The notes under the pieces were generated by a model that was not told the origin of the DNA, did not search any database, and saw nothing but the letters and a program-made list of their open reading frames with translations. Shown here piece after piece: positions 26,536 through 35,982 of a DNA stretch of 64,000 nucleotides; position 1 is the first letter of the stretch; the number at the start of each line of letters is the position of its first letter. Source of the DNA: Shewanella glacialipiscicola (lineage in GTDB: Bacteria; Pseudomonadota; Gammaproteobacteria; Enterobacterales; Shewanellaceae); assembly GCF_023283485.1 (NCBI RefSeq), contig NZ_JAKILU010000013.1, forward strand, positions 45,538 to 109,537, given 5' to 3'. A program made the position numbers and the translations under genes.

Positions 26536-28206
26536 ATGGTATTGCAAAAGATCATCCGCTATTTCTATCGTTTTGTTCATTGTGCTTTAGCGATTCTGGT
26601 GCGCAACACCGTTGTACTAACAAAGTGTATATCAAATGTGCCAGTGGCAAAGAGAGACCGGGGACTAAGTGATGCTCGCTTGGCTGTCTCATTATTTCGC
26701 CGTTTAGTATTCATTGTTATCGTTATAATACCTTTCAGTTTAGTTAATGCAGCTGATGAGGTCCCTCCACAAAACGTAAATCCAAGCGCGGAACGCGAGT
26801 TAAATCCTGACTTAAATTCTAACTTAGGCCCTGAGTTAAACAGTGAATTAAGCACTAGGTTCAGAACGGGATTTCACGTGATAGAGCCCGAGCCTCAATT
26901 GCAACTGGAGGCATTAATGCCACAGGTGTTGTTATTAGATCTTGCGGGAGTGAATCCCTTATTCAGCCAAGATTACCGTGAGCTGGTCGCTTCACCCAAT
27001 ATATTATCAATGGCAGATTTAGCCCGAATACAAGCCAATGTAGCGAGTTATTGGCGTTATGTGACGTTATTAACGGCATGTAATGACACTGGAACGATGG
27101 AAGTAACCTCTGCCGTTATTCCTATGGATACTCCATTCCAAAGCGTGCTGAAACAAATTACTCATCTTACGCAACTTGATGCAACTGAGTCATGGGAAAC
27201 CTTAGTGCTAGATGAAAAGCTGACCTTAGGTATGACGCATCAAGCTATTGATATCATTTCAAAACGTTTACAAGTATTGGGCGACTTAACGACATGGTCA
27301 GAAACGACTCAAGTGTATACTGAAGAGCTCATGGTGGGTATTAAGCAGTTTCAGCTAAGGCATGGATTGAAGCAAGATGGGGTCATTGGTAAACAAACCT
27401 TGTATTGGTTGAATCAATCCCCTAAAACAAGGGCTGTATTACTGGCGAAAAATACTATTCGGAAAAGGCTATTTGAGCGTAAATTAGCGCCGAGCTATTT
27501 GTTGATTAATATCCCTGCCTTTGACATGACTTTAGTGGATAACGGCACTACAGTGCTTAAGTCTAAGGTGATTGTCGGTAAACCATCTCGACAAACTCCT
27601 ATTTTAGATAGTCAAATCTCCAGTGTTGTGCTTAATCCTGATTGGCGAGTCCCTAGCAGTATTTTACGCCGGGATATTCTGCCGCAAATCAAAAAAAATG
27701 GTTATTACCTCAGTGAGCGTAAGTTTGATGTGTATGATTATAATGGTCAAAAGGTGCAGCATACGCCAGAAGAGTGGCAAGCATTAGCATCGACTTCTTT
27801 TCCATATAAATTAGTTCAACGCCCTGGTGCTAAGAATGCATTAGGTAAATATAAGTTTCATTTTGAAAACAGTTTTAGTGTGTATTTACATGACACGTCT
27901 GAACCTAGCCTGTTTAACAAGGATAATAGAGCATTATCATCGGGTTGTATTCGTATAGAGAAGGTTTCTGAGTTAGCGCAGTGGTTTAAGGAACATCTAG
28001 TAAAAGACAAGCGCTTGTGGGACAAATTAGCGCCAGAAGTTTCCCATGCACAATGGTTTGCTTTGTCAGAAAAGCTGCCCGTGCATCTTGTTTATTGGAC
28101 GGCATGGCTAGAGGATAATGGTCAAGATCATTACCGCAGTGACATATATAACTTAGAACCTGAGCTAACCAATGCTGTGCCCGCAGCAGTACTCGATATT
28201 CGTTGA
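26536..28206 (+). CDS. L,D-transpeptidase, YcbB/LdtD type
   Basis: A periplasmic peptidoglycan cross-linking enzyme forming 3-3 (mDAP-mDAP) bonds. A hydrophobic N-terminal segment ends near SLVNA-AD. A peptidoglycan-binding repeat follows (FQLRHGLKQDGVIGKQTLYW), and the YkuD domain carries the catalytic Cys in LSSGCIRIE and the His in VYLHDT. The ATG at 26536 has AAGGAAG upstream and gives 556 residues; upstream in-frame codons from 26491 are less likely. Just after the signal there are five imperfect four-residue repeats (ELNP-DLNS-NLGP-ELNS-ELST). The following gene is mepK, the same pairing as ycbB-ycbK in E. coli. Confidence 0.9.
   Translation: MVLQKIIRYFYRFVHCALAILVRNTVVLTKCISNVPVAKRDRGLSDARLAVSLFRRLVFIVIVIIPFSLVNAADEVPPQNVNPSAERELNPDLNSNLGPELNSELSTRFRTGFHVIEPEPQLQLEALMPQVLLLDLAGVNPLFSQDYRELVASPNILSMADLARIQANVASYWRYVTLLTACNDTGTMEVTSAVIPMDTPFQSVLKQITHLTQLDATESWETLVLDEKLTLGMTHQAIDIISKRLQVLGDLTTWSETTQVYTEELMVGIKQFQLRHGLKQDGVIGKQTLYWLNQSPKTRAVLLAKNTIRKRLFERKLAPSYLLINIPAFDMTLVDNGTTVLKSKVIVGKPSRQTPILDSQISSVVLNPDWRVPSSILRRDILPQIKKNGYYLSERKFDVYDYNGQKVQHTPEEWQALASTSFPYKLVQRPGAKNALGKYKFHFENSFSVYLHDTSEPSLFNKDNRALSSGCIRIEKVSELAQWFKEHLVKDKRLWDKLAPEVSHAQWFALSEKLPVHLVYWTAWLEDNGQDHYRSDIYNLEPELTNAVPAAVLDIR
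26797..26856 (+). repeat. 12-bp in-frame tandem repeat in the L,D-transpeptidase gene
   Basis: Five imperfect 12-base units encode ELNP, DLNS, NLGP, ELNS and ELST in the linker after the signal region. The frame is preserved whatever the copy number. Confidence 0.75.
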
Positions 28207-28367
28207 GGGAGCTTTTTATCACTTTACTATTTGCATAACTAACAAATTGAACTCACACGGCATTTTAAAATTGTGGCAAAGAATGGAGCGAGTAAAACTT
28301 GAACTTAGTATTAATTCAGTATAAGTTGCCTCTTTAACGACCAAAAAATAGACAAAAAGGTGACCAT

Positions 28368-28916
28368 GTGACTTTGATCTGTCCTGCCCGTAGGCAGTTA
28401 TTGTTAGGCCTTAGTGGTGTGGCATTATGTTCTTTTATTCCTTCAAAAGCCGTGGCGAGTCGTTCGACAAAAGGTATCCGCGAATTAAGCCTTTTTAATC
28501 GCCATACCGGAGAACGTGATGATGGTAGTTATTGGGTTGATGGACATTATCAAAGTAAGGTATTAAAAGATTTTAATCATTTGCTGCGGGATCATCGTCA
28601 AAATATTGCTGCACCAATGGATAAGCGGTTATTCGATTTACTCTATTCGCTTAAAACGACCTTAAATACCGATGATGAAATACATGTGATTTCTGGTTAT
28701 CGATCACCAAAAACCAATGCCATACTAGCGAACAACAGTGGTGGTGTTGCCAAGAAGAGTTATCATATGCGGGGAATGGCGATGGATATTGCAATTCCAA
28801 GCGTTAAGTTAAAAACCCTGCGTGAGGCCGCGTTATCGCTCAAGCTCGGTGGTGTAGGTTATTATCCTAACTCTGGGTTTGTGCATGTGGATTGTGGCCC
28901 AGTAAGACACTGGTAA
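28368..28916 (+). CDS. mepK: peptidoglycan endopeptidase MepK-like (YcbK, DUF882)
   Basis: A murein endopeptidase family that in E. coli cleaves 3-3 cross-links. It has a Tat-type signal (ARRQLLLGLSG) and the metallopeptidase motifs SGYRSPKTN, KKSYHMRGMAMDI and FVHVDCGPVRHW. The start is GTG at 28368 preceded by AAAAAGGTGA; the overlapping ATG leads straight to a stop. It has 182 residues, as in E. coli YcbK. It lies downstream of the L,D-transpeptidase whose cross-links it may trim. Confidence 0.92.
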   Translation: MTLICPARRQLLLGLSGVALCSFIPSKAVASRSTKGIRELSLFNRHTGERDDGSYWVDGHYQSKVLKDFNHLLRDHRQNIAAPMDKRLFDLLYSLKTTLNTDDEIHVISGYRSPKTNAILANNSGGVAKKSYHMRGMAMDIAIPSVKLKTLREAALSLKLGGVGYYPNSGFVHVDCGPVRHW

Positions 28917-28926
28917 CTCAGTACTT

Positions 28927-29301
28927 TTATTGTTGCGTCTGCAGGTGAAATGCATGCTCTAAGGCTTGAGCTTCAATTAAATAATGTTGCAGCAGTGGAA
29001 TAAAGTGCTGGTTTAGCGTGCTTAGCTCCCGATGCTGTTGCCAATGACAGATTAATAGGCTTAAGCGCTGCGATAATTGATATTGTCTGAGCCTTTGCGC
29101 TTTTATGTCGACACCCTGAGTGGTTTGCATCAGCATAATTAAGCTATGGTTTTTTTGTTGGGTACAGGCGAGTAATTCTAAACATTTTAATTCTAACGTA
29201 GTTTGCTGATAAGGAACGGTTTCGATAAGCGAGATGAGTTCATGGGCCAATTGGTATGAAAGTTTATTCTCTTGTTGTAACTGATATAGTGGATGAGACA
29301 T
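28927..29301 (-). CDS. hypothetical protein, alpha-helical
   Basis: A 124-residue protein (MSHPLYQLQQENKL) that I do not recognise. It is rich in Gln, Leu and His, predicted mostly helical, and has no signal peptide or membrane segment. The ATG at 29301 is chosen over upstream in-frame codons; the Shine-Dalgarno is weak. It converges with mepK, and its 3' end lies 11 bp from the mepK stop. It is a real gene by length and codon character, but its function is unknown. Confidence 0.6.
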   Translation of the reverse strand: MSHPLYQLQQENKLSYQLAHELISLIETVPYQQTTLELKCLELLACTQQKNHSLIMLMQTTQGVDIKAQRLRQYQLSQRLSLLICHWQQHRELSTLNQHFIPLLQHYLIEAQALEHAFHLQTQQ

Positions 29302-29604
29302 GTTATGGCACACCAATTATCGAATTTTGCGCGAGCTTAACAGACTTTTTTGGGATGCTATGTGATCTAGAGCGCGAGTTTTTTGTTTAAGAGCAAAGCT
29401 TTTTCTTTAGCGTAACTGCCACGATACAAGTCCTTTAAGTTAATAAAGAACCTCCTTTTTTACTAACGCAGATTGTTATAAATTCAGGTATTGCCTGATT
29501 CTTGTGTGCTTTAGGTATCTATGTTAGTATTCGCGCGCTTTATATGAGCCGCCATTGGTCGAAAATGTCGGCAATTTTTTACTCTAAATTTAAGTGAGAA
29601 ACAC
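29302..29604. other. intergenic region upstream of rplY
   Basis: 303 bp without a gene, holding the rplY promoter candidate and a leader of about 70 bases. Nothing else is recognised. Confidence 0.7.
29502..29530 (+). promoter_or_regulatory. candidate sigma-70 promoter of rplY
   Basis: TTGTGT (29502-29507) and TAGTAT (29525-29530) are separated by 17 bp. The bases after the -10 (TCGCGCGC) form a GC-rich discriminator, as in promoters under stringent control of ribosomal genes. The leader to the rplY start is about 70 bases. Confidence 0.55.
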
Positions 29605-29892
29605 ATGTCTTACACTATCCAAGCACAAGCCCGCACTGAAATAGGGAAAGGTTCGAGCCGCCGCCTACGCCATGCTGGTAAAGTACCTGCTGTCATTTAT
29701 GGCAAAGGCAAAGAGCCAATTTCTATTGTTTTTGATCACAAAGATATCATTAACATTCAAGCTAATGAAGATTTCTACACTTCTACACTGACTATCGTTG
29801 TTGATGGTAAAGAAGTCGGTGTAAGTGTTCAAGCTATGCAACGCCACGTGTTCAAGCCACTCATTGAGCATGTTGACTTCGTTTACGCTTAA
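29605..29892 (+). CDS. rplY: 50S ribosomal protein L25
   Basis: L25 binds 5S rRNA in the large subunit. The 95-residue, single-domain form matches E. coli L25 ([19 protein letters not shown] and [12 protein letters not shown]); no CTC extension is present. The gene stands alone between a promoter and an intrinsic terminator. Confidence 0.97.
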   Translation: MSYTIQAQARTEIGKGSSRRLRHAGKVPAVIYGKGKEPISIVFDHKDIINIQANEDFYTSTLTIVVDGKEVGVSVQAMQRHVFKPLIEHVDFVYA

Positions 29893-29908
29893 TTGTCGTA
29901 ATTGAAGT

Positions 29909-29935
29909 AAAAAGCGCCTAATGGCGCTTTTTTTG
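29909..29935 (+). terminator. intrinsic terminator after rplY
   Basis: A stem AAAAAGCGCC / GGCGCTTTTT with loop TAAT and a T run. The A-rich left arm could also end the convergent tamB transcript. Confidence 0.9.
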
Positions 29936-30004
29936 TCTCTCAAATCCAGCGATTTTAGAATAGATTACCGTCAGCCCTATAAAATGGATGTTGTGCTAAG
30001 CGTG

Positions 30005-33000
30005 CTATTTGATATTAAAGTTATAATAAATATCAAGGGATTGGCCTAAAGTACCCGATACGGTTTCTAGGTAAAGTTGAGAGAGTAAATAATATCTCAC
30101 GGTCATTTCATAGCCTGGGTTAAATACGCCAACGCCATACTTCACCATTAGGTCCTCGCCAATATAACCACTGATCGCAACGCGTCCTTCATCGTTAGTG
30201 TCGAGTTGCACGTTTGAGAAACCAAATTCTTCAATCAATCCAGTCGCAGTATTACCTATGCTGTTAATTGCGCCGCCGCTTACCTGTGAGCTTAACCCTA
30301 AGGCTGCGCCCATCATAAGAGAGTTATTCTGCTCATTATTAGCATTATTAAAACCACTGCCTTTAACAATATAAGATAAAATTTCAGCCTGCTCTTTGGC
30401 GGGGTTTGAAAATAAGGTGACGACAGGGCGCGATGGCGTACCTGTTACGCGCACGCCAGCGACTAAGTCTTCACTCTTAATTTCGCGTATAGCTTCAATA
30501 TTAAGATTAGGTACTGAGGTTGGTCCCACAAATTGTACTTCACCAGTACGGATTTTAAGGGTTTGGCCCATAAACTTATAGCTACCCTGATTGACTTTGA
30601 TATTACCAAAGAGCAAAGGAGGGCGGAAAGCTTGCTGCTGTAGCCTTAAAGTACCTTGCAGCTTACCTTTGAGGCCCATACCATCAATTCTGAGCTCATT
30701 CCCCACATTGATATTAAGATCAGCGACTATGGCGTAGGGGCTGGTTTTGGGTTGAGTGGCGGCGATGGAGTCTTCAAATACCACGTCCTCAGAGGTCGCA
30801 ACGCCGCCTTCTGCTAACGGGATAATTTTGATATTGCCAGATGGGACGTTGATTTGCCCCTTCACTGCCAGTTGCTTACTGCTAAACGTAACCGTGATAT
30901 CAGGTGATACATCGAGGATGGCCAGTGGCGGCTGGATCACCGCCAGTTTGTCACCTTGGACGGCTAACTCACCGCTAAATTGTCCTTGTGGCCATTGCAG
31001 TTGGCCATTCACTCGGCCTAAACCATTTCCCATCATCCAACGGCCTTTAAGTTGGGCCTGTTGGCCTGCAAATGTCATTGACATGTCAATCTTGTCAACC
31101 AAGGTTGGGTTGGCTGTTAGTGCTAAAGCGCCCTCAGTTAAGGCCATGCTGCCTGATACTTCAGGTGCATCTAGGCTACCAGCAAAGTTAAGCTGGCTTG
31201 TTAGCAAGCCTTGGACTGTATTTAATTGCGGGAAAAACTCCCCAAGTGGTTGTAAGTTGATTTGTTTGATATTGGCATAGCCCGCGAGCGCACGATCGGG
31301 CGTGACATTGACATTAATTTCACTTTGCCAACTTGCTACGCCTTCCGATTCAAAAGTTAATGCCGTCGTTAGCTGTTTTGCATCTAAGTTGGCTCGTAAC
31401 GATAGATTTTGATAATTAATAGTCACTTCACGATTTTTAGCCCGTTTTAGCATGATACTGCCAGGCGTAAAATCCAGATTAACATCGGCTGTTGGTTTGC
31501 GGTTTGCGGCCCAAGCAAAGTTAGCTAATAGCGATGCGGGCCCATCCCAGCGCATATTCGTTGGTAATATGGGGATTAATAATTTCCCCGGGTTACCTGA
31601 ATAACTTATCTGTGCATTGCCTTTGTTTCCTAATGGGGTGTTGTTATTTAAGCAAACGCGGCTATTTGGGTTAATAAGACAAAACGGCGTAATACTGCCT
31701 TGATTCTTGTTTTTATCCCAAGCGAGATTAACTGTTTTGTCTAGTTGCCATGGGCCAACGGGGGTGTTGAGGTTTAAGCGTTCGATGTCGACTTGTAGAT
31801 GTGATTTTTTCACATCGTACTGGCTGTTTACTGTCACATCAAGGCTGAGATCGCCAATGGCATTCAGGGTGAGTTGTTGAGCATTGATAGTGCCTTTTGC
31901 CCCAAGCGTTAAGGTGTCTATACGTTCCGCTGCTAACTGTAAGGTTTTTGATTTTAGGGAAATGGCAAATTCATGCTGCTCTAATGGCTTGTAATAGGCT
32001 GTTAAGTTAGATTCTTGTAGTCTGATATTTTGATAAGCAAACTCTGCTAACAATGCAGTGAGCTCAACTTGGGGATGTTTTTCGTCACCGGTGACATTAA
32101 TTTGCGCCTGCAGCTGGCCGCTTGCTTTAGGTATCCACAGACCAAAATCGGGTACTTGTAATTCACCTTGGAGATCCCAGTTGGCATTAGCTTCGCCTTT
32201 TAATATTAGCGTCGCACCTAACACTTTGGCATTAAGTCCTTTAGAACTGACATACAAAGCATCATTGATATTAATATCCCCTGTAATATCGAAGGGGTAT
32301 CCTTGCAAACTGCCGCTGAGCGCAGTGTCACTTAAGGCAACTTGCCAACGAGGATCTGCAAACGAACCTTGAGTACGTAATGTCCCTGAAATTAAACTAT
32401 CAGGCAAGATAGTTGCAGTTTGCGTGGTATCAGTTTTGGGCAGTTGTAATTCTTGTAGTTTGATGTCATTGAGCTTGAGATTAGCGGTCCAACTTATGGC
32501 TTTTTGATAATCAAGTTCTCCGGAGAGATCTACCTTACCAATGGCTCCCAGCGCCTCAAGCTTGTTAATCGTTAACTTAGCCCCTTGATTTTGGAGCTGT
32601 GTGTCTATATCGAGCACTTTGTGAAACGGCGTTGTGAATTGACCTTTAAGTGTCGCCTGCTGTTGATTGAAATCGCCTTCGCTCACCAGTGTCACATCGT
32701 TTATTGAGTATTCAGGGTTCTTCAGTGGCCACTGTAGTCGCGTATGCTCCAGTTTCACTGTGTAGGGTAGGTTAGGGTCACCAAGCGTTATCTGGCCATT
32801 AAGAATAAGATCCGCATCGCCTTTTGCCACAGCGTTAATCTGTAATTTACCCACGCTTTGACTCAAATGTAGCGTTAATGCTTGGTGAGTGAGTTCGGGT
32901 AATTCTGCTAATTGGTTAAGGATGAGGCTGACTTCTAAATCAAGTGGATAATCTTTATCTAGGGTTAAGCTGCCAGTAATATCGGCGTTACCATCGGTAT

Positions 33001-34012
33001 GGTTGAACTGCAGATGCCCTAGGGTCAATTGATATTCACGAAAGTGGCCTTGTAATTCAACATGACTAAAGGCATCTTTGCGTTCACCAATTTGCAGTGT
33101 GGTGTTGTCTAGCGTTAGGGCGTGGACTGTCACAGGGAAAGGCATAAACACGGCTGGCAATTGAGCTAATGCCCACTCAGCAGAATTATCATTTATAACC
33201 GTTGATGCAGCTATTGTTGGTACTTGTACCGGAGTTGGCGCTGCGACGGATGTTGCGACAGTCGGATCCGCATTTTGTTGCGTGGGACTATGGTTGCCCG
33301 TTGCGGAACTGGTTTGCACTGTATCAGCCGATGTGGGGATAAATACCGATAATCCCTCGCTGGTTAACTGTTTTATTGATAAGCCTTCGGCAAACCATTG
33401 CGCTTGTGCGCTAAGTTGATTCGCCGCAAATTGCATATCATCCACTTGAACATGAATAGCGTTAAGCGTGGCTGAATCTAACACAATATCAAAAGGTAAT
33501 AGTAGCTCAGAGGGTGTTTCATCCTGCGGCGTAATTACCGTTTCGCTGTCGGCTGTAAGGGCTACAGTATCAATAGTTATATCAACCTTGGTTGCAGATA
33601 AGCTATTTACACATAAGCGTTTTTGTAAAAAACAGGCAGGTTGCCATAGTAAATGCACATCCTCAAGCTCAACTTTGATTCCGGCCATAGACCAAGTAGC
33701 CTGCGATAACACTAAATCTTTATTAATCGATCCTGAGGTATAAGTCAGTCCAGCATCGGGGATAAATTGGTTCGCGAGTCCTACGGTAATGCGCGAGCCA
33801 AATTCTGTGCCGAGTAATAAAGCGACCACAATTAATAAGCTTAAGGGGACATAAATAATAATGCGTGTCCACAGTTTGAAACTTCGCCATAATTTTTGTA
33901 GCCATGACACTGATTGCGTCACAGATGCACTAATTGCATCACCTACCTCAGTGATCGGGTTGTTGGCTGCGTCTTGTTCTGTGGGTTTATGTTGCTCTGG
34001 GGGCTGGCTCAT
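30005..34012 (-). CDS. tamB: translocation and assembly module inner-membrane protein TamB
   Basis: A large AsmA-like periplasm-spanning protein working with TamA in envelope assembly and lipid transport. There is an N-terminal membrane anchor near residue 45 (IIIYVPLSLLIVVALLLG), a long beta-helical region, and the C-terminal DUF490/TamB domain ending YYLLSQLYLETVSGTLGQSL. The start is the ATG overlapping the tamA stop as ATGA, which gives 1335 residues. An ATG 33 bases upstream lies wholly inside tamA and is less likely. Full-length and intact. Confidence 0.93.
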   Translation of the reverse strand: MSQPPEQHKPTEQDAANNPITEVGDAISASVTQSVSWLQKLWRSFKLWTRIIIYVPLSLLIVVALLLGTEFGSRITVGLANQFIPDAGLTYTSGSINKDLVLSQATWSMAGIKVELEDVHLLWQPACFLQKRLCVNSLSATKVDITIDTVALTADSETVITPQDETPSELLLPFDIVLDSATLNAIHVQVDDMQFAANQLSAQAQWFAEGLSIKQLTSEGLSVFIPTSADTVQTSSATGNHSPTQQNADPTVATSVAAPTPVQVPTIAASTVINDNSAEWALAQLPAVFMPFPVTVHALTLDNTTLQIGERKDAFSHVELQGHFREYQLTLGHLQFNHTDGNADITGSLTLDKDYPLDLEVSLILNQLAELPELTHQALTLHLSQSVGKLQINAVAKGDADLILNGQITLGDPNLPYTVKLEHTRLQWPLKNPEYSINDVTLVSEGDFNQQQATLKGQFTTPFHKVLDIDTQLQNQGAKLTINKLEALGAIGKVDLSGELDYQKAISWTANLKLNDIKLQELQLPKTDTTQTATILPDSLISGTLRTQGSFADPRWQVALSDTALSGSLQGYPFDITGDININDALYVSSKGLNAKVLGATLILKGEANANWDLQGELQVPDFGLWIPKASGQLQAQINVTGDEKHPQVELTALLAEFAYQNIRLQESNLTAYYKPLEQHEFAISLKSKTLQLAAERIDTLTLGAKGTINAQQLTLNAIGDLSLDVTVNSQYDVKKSHLQVDIERLNLNTPVGPWQLDKTVNLAWDKNKNQGSITPFCLINPNSRVCLNNNTPLGNKGNAQISYSGNPGKLLIPILPTNMRWDGPASLLANFAWAANRKPTADVNLDFTPGSIMLKRAKNREVTINYQNLSLRANLDAKQLTTALTFESEGVASWQSEINVNVTPDRALAGYANIKQINLQPLGEFFPQLNTVQGLLTSQLNFAGSLDAPEVSGSMALTEGALALTANPTLVDKIDMSMTFAGQQAQLKGRWMMGNGLGRVNGQLQWPQGQFSGELAVQGDKLAVIQPPLAILDVSPDITVTFSSKQLAVKGQINVPSGNIKIIPLAEGGVATSEDVVFEDSIAATQPKTSPYAIVADLNINVGNELRIDGMGLKGKLQGTLRLQQQAFRPPLLFGNIKVNQGSYKFMGQTLKIRTGEVQFVGPTSVPNLNIEAIREIKSEDLVAGVRVTGTPSRPVVTLFSNPAKEQAEILSYIVKGSGFNNANNEQNNSLMMGAALGLSSQVSGGAINSIGNTATGLIEEFGFSNVQLDTNDEGRVAISGYIGEDLMVKYGVGVFNPGYEMTVRYYLLSQLYLETVSGTLGQSLDIYYNFNIK

Positions 34013-35862
34013 AGATCTGTCCCCATCGTCAGGTGAATGCGCCATGATCGTTCAATAGTATCGGTTTCTTTCAATCCCACCCCTAAATCCAGTTTTATTG
34101 GGCCAATAGGTGAAATCCAATGGATGCCTCCTCCGACAGATGCTACCGGTTCAAATTGATTATTATCAAAAGCGTTACCTGCATCAATAAAAGTGCCGAC
34201 TCGCCAAGTGGGCGTGACATAATATTGATATTCTAAACTGCCTACCATTAAATAGCGGCCGCCGATGACCTCGCGGTTAAGTGATCCATCGTCGGCAATA
34301 TAGTCTAAATAGGGGCCCAGTTCTTGATAGCCATAACCCCGCACACTTTGATCACCACCGGCAAAATAACGTAATGACGGCGGTATTTCTGCCAGTTCAT
34401 TCTCGTTGGCTAAGTTGGCGGCTAAATCGATGCGAGCAACAATTCTGTGTTTATCAAAGAAGGTATCAATCCACTTAAATTTAGCTTGCAGTCGCGCCAA
34501 GCGGGTTTCAGAACCCAAATAGGGGTCGGCGTAGTCTAGGCTGTAGATTTGTCTAAATCCTGACTTAGGATCGAGGGAATTATCGCCACGCGTCGTTTTA
34601 GAAAAGTTAAGTCCAGCCAAATAAAATGTCGGCATATAATCGATGTCTGACTGAGTATATTCCTCGCGAATAGCCTCAAGGGAATAATTCATTAACCATT
34701 GATTATCTAATCTTTGTTGACGTAATAACCCAATAAGATACTTGGTTGATTCTAATTGCCCCGTATTCGTGAAATCGCGATTATCGGCATCGTAAACTTG
34801 GGTGACACCGTATTTATCTCGCAGTAATCCAACGCGGATTTTCAGTTGGTCATCCAAAGGGTGTGTTAACGGGATCGTATAAGTGGTTAATAATTTTGGC
34901 CTATCGGGAGACCATTCTAGGCTGGTCTCCTGTGAGTGGCCGTATCTATTGATTTGCGGAGTCCGCCATGTCACTCGTACTCTTGGATCGAAGGCTTGGT
35001 CTGTTTTACCTATATCACCACCAAAACCTAGCTCGATAGCGTGGCTGGCCTTGGGGGTCAATTCGACTCGCACCGGAATTTGACTGCCATCAACATCGTC
35101 GAACTGTGGCATGACTTTAATATTGGCGAAATAGCCAGTATCCAATAGCTGACGGTTGAGTGAACTCACTCGTCTGGTCGAATAGGAAGCCCCGGGTTTA
35201 AAAGGAATAAGGTCATCTAAAATTTCGGGCTCTAAGCTATGTCCCTCGAAGGTCACTTGGCCAAATTTGTAACGTTTACCCGAGTCAAAATGTAAACTGA
35301 TTTTGGCGGTATTGATGTCGCGATTCACTTTGATCTGTGATTCAGTATATTCACCGTCAAAATAGCCGCGCGCCAAGGCTAGTGCTACCAATTGCGATTT
35401 AAGCTCACTATAGGCACCGTGATTTAATATATCACCGGGTTTAATTTGAATTTGTGCGAGCCACCGATCAAAGGCGCGGTCATCAAGCATTTCGCCACTT
35501 AAGTTAATATCAACCCACTGAATAATAGTTGGCTCGCCGGGGGTAATTTCAAGTTTTAGTTCCCACGGTCCCTTATCATGCTCAATCAGATTTTCGTCTA
35601 TTTCGCCGTGATAGTAGCCCATTGACTCTAACGCTGTGCTGACATTGTCCTCAACATTAAACAAAAAGGCACGACGCTGCACCTCAGATTCGGGCAAGGT
35701 GCCTAAATGAGCAACGATATTACGTTGCAGAGCTTCGTTAACGCCTGAAACTGATAACCGAAGAAAATTATCTGCCGCTAACGCGAACGATACGACTGAC
35801 ATCAAACTCAGAAATAAGCAAAGACGAAAGTAATGTGAAGTAATTAGCAAAAATGGCTGCAC
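34009..35862 (-). CDS. tamA: translocation and assembly module outer-membrane protein TamA
   Basis: An Omp85-family outer-membrane barrel with three POTRA domains, the partner of TamB. The signal region ends at SFALA-ADN. The barrel includes the conserved RYFAGGDQSVRGYGYQELGP and ends in a short C-terminal strand. A GTG at 35862 with AGGGAA six bases upstream gives a well-formed signal peptide. An ATG at 35889 would add nine residues and is the alternative. It is translationally coupled to tamB through ATGA. Confidence 0.92.
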   Translation of the reverse strand: MQPFLLITSHYFRLCLFLSLMSVVSFALAADNFLRLSVSGVNEALQRNIVAHLGTLPESEVQRRAFLFNVEDNVSTALESMGYYHGEIDENLIEHDKGPWELKLEITPGEPTIIQWVDINLSGEMLDDRAFDRWLAQIQIKPGDILNHGAYSELKSQLVALALARGYFDGEYTESQIKVNRDINTAKISLHFDSGKRYKFGQVTFEGHSLEPEILDDLIPFKPGASYSTRRVSSLNRQLLDTGYFANIKVMPQFDDVDGSQIPVRVELTPKASHAIELGFGGDIGKTDQAFDPRVRVTWRTPQINRYGHSQETSLEWSPDRPKLLTTYTIPLTHPLDDQLKIRVGLLRDKYGVTQVYDADNRDFTNTGQLESTKYLIGLLRQQRLDNQWLMNYSLEAIREEYTQSDIDYMPTFYLAGLNFSKTTRGDNSLDPKSGFRQIYSLDYADPYLGSETRLARLQAKFKWIDTFFDKHRIVARIDLAANLANENELAEIPPSLRYFAGGDQSVRGYGYQELGPYLDYIADDGSLNREVIGGRYLMVGSLEYQYYVTPTWRVGTFIDAGNAFDNNQFEPVASVGGGIHWISPIGPIKLDLGVGLKETDTIERSWRIHLTMGTDL

Positions 35863-35982
35863 TCTAAATTCCCTGTGATATGACATCATTGTCGCCAGAA
35901 TAAAACCAACAGGCAAGGAGAGGATTGAAATTACATGTTGAAATGGTTACAAAGGAGGCTACTTTTTAAGGGGATGTAAAGA

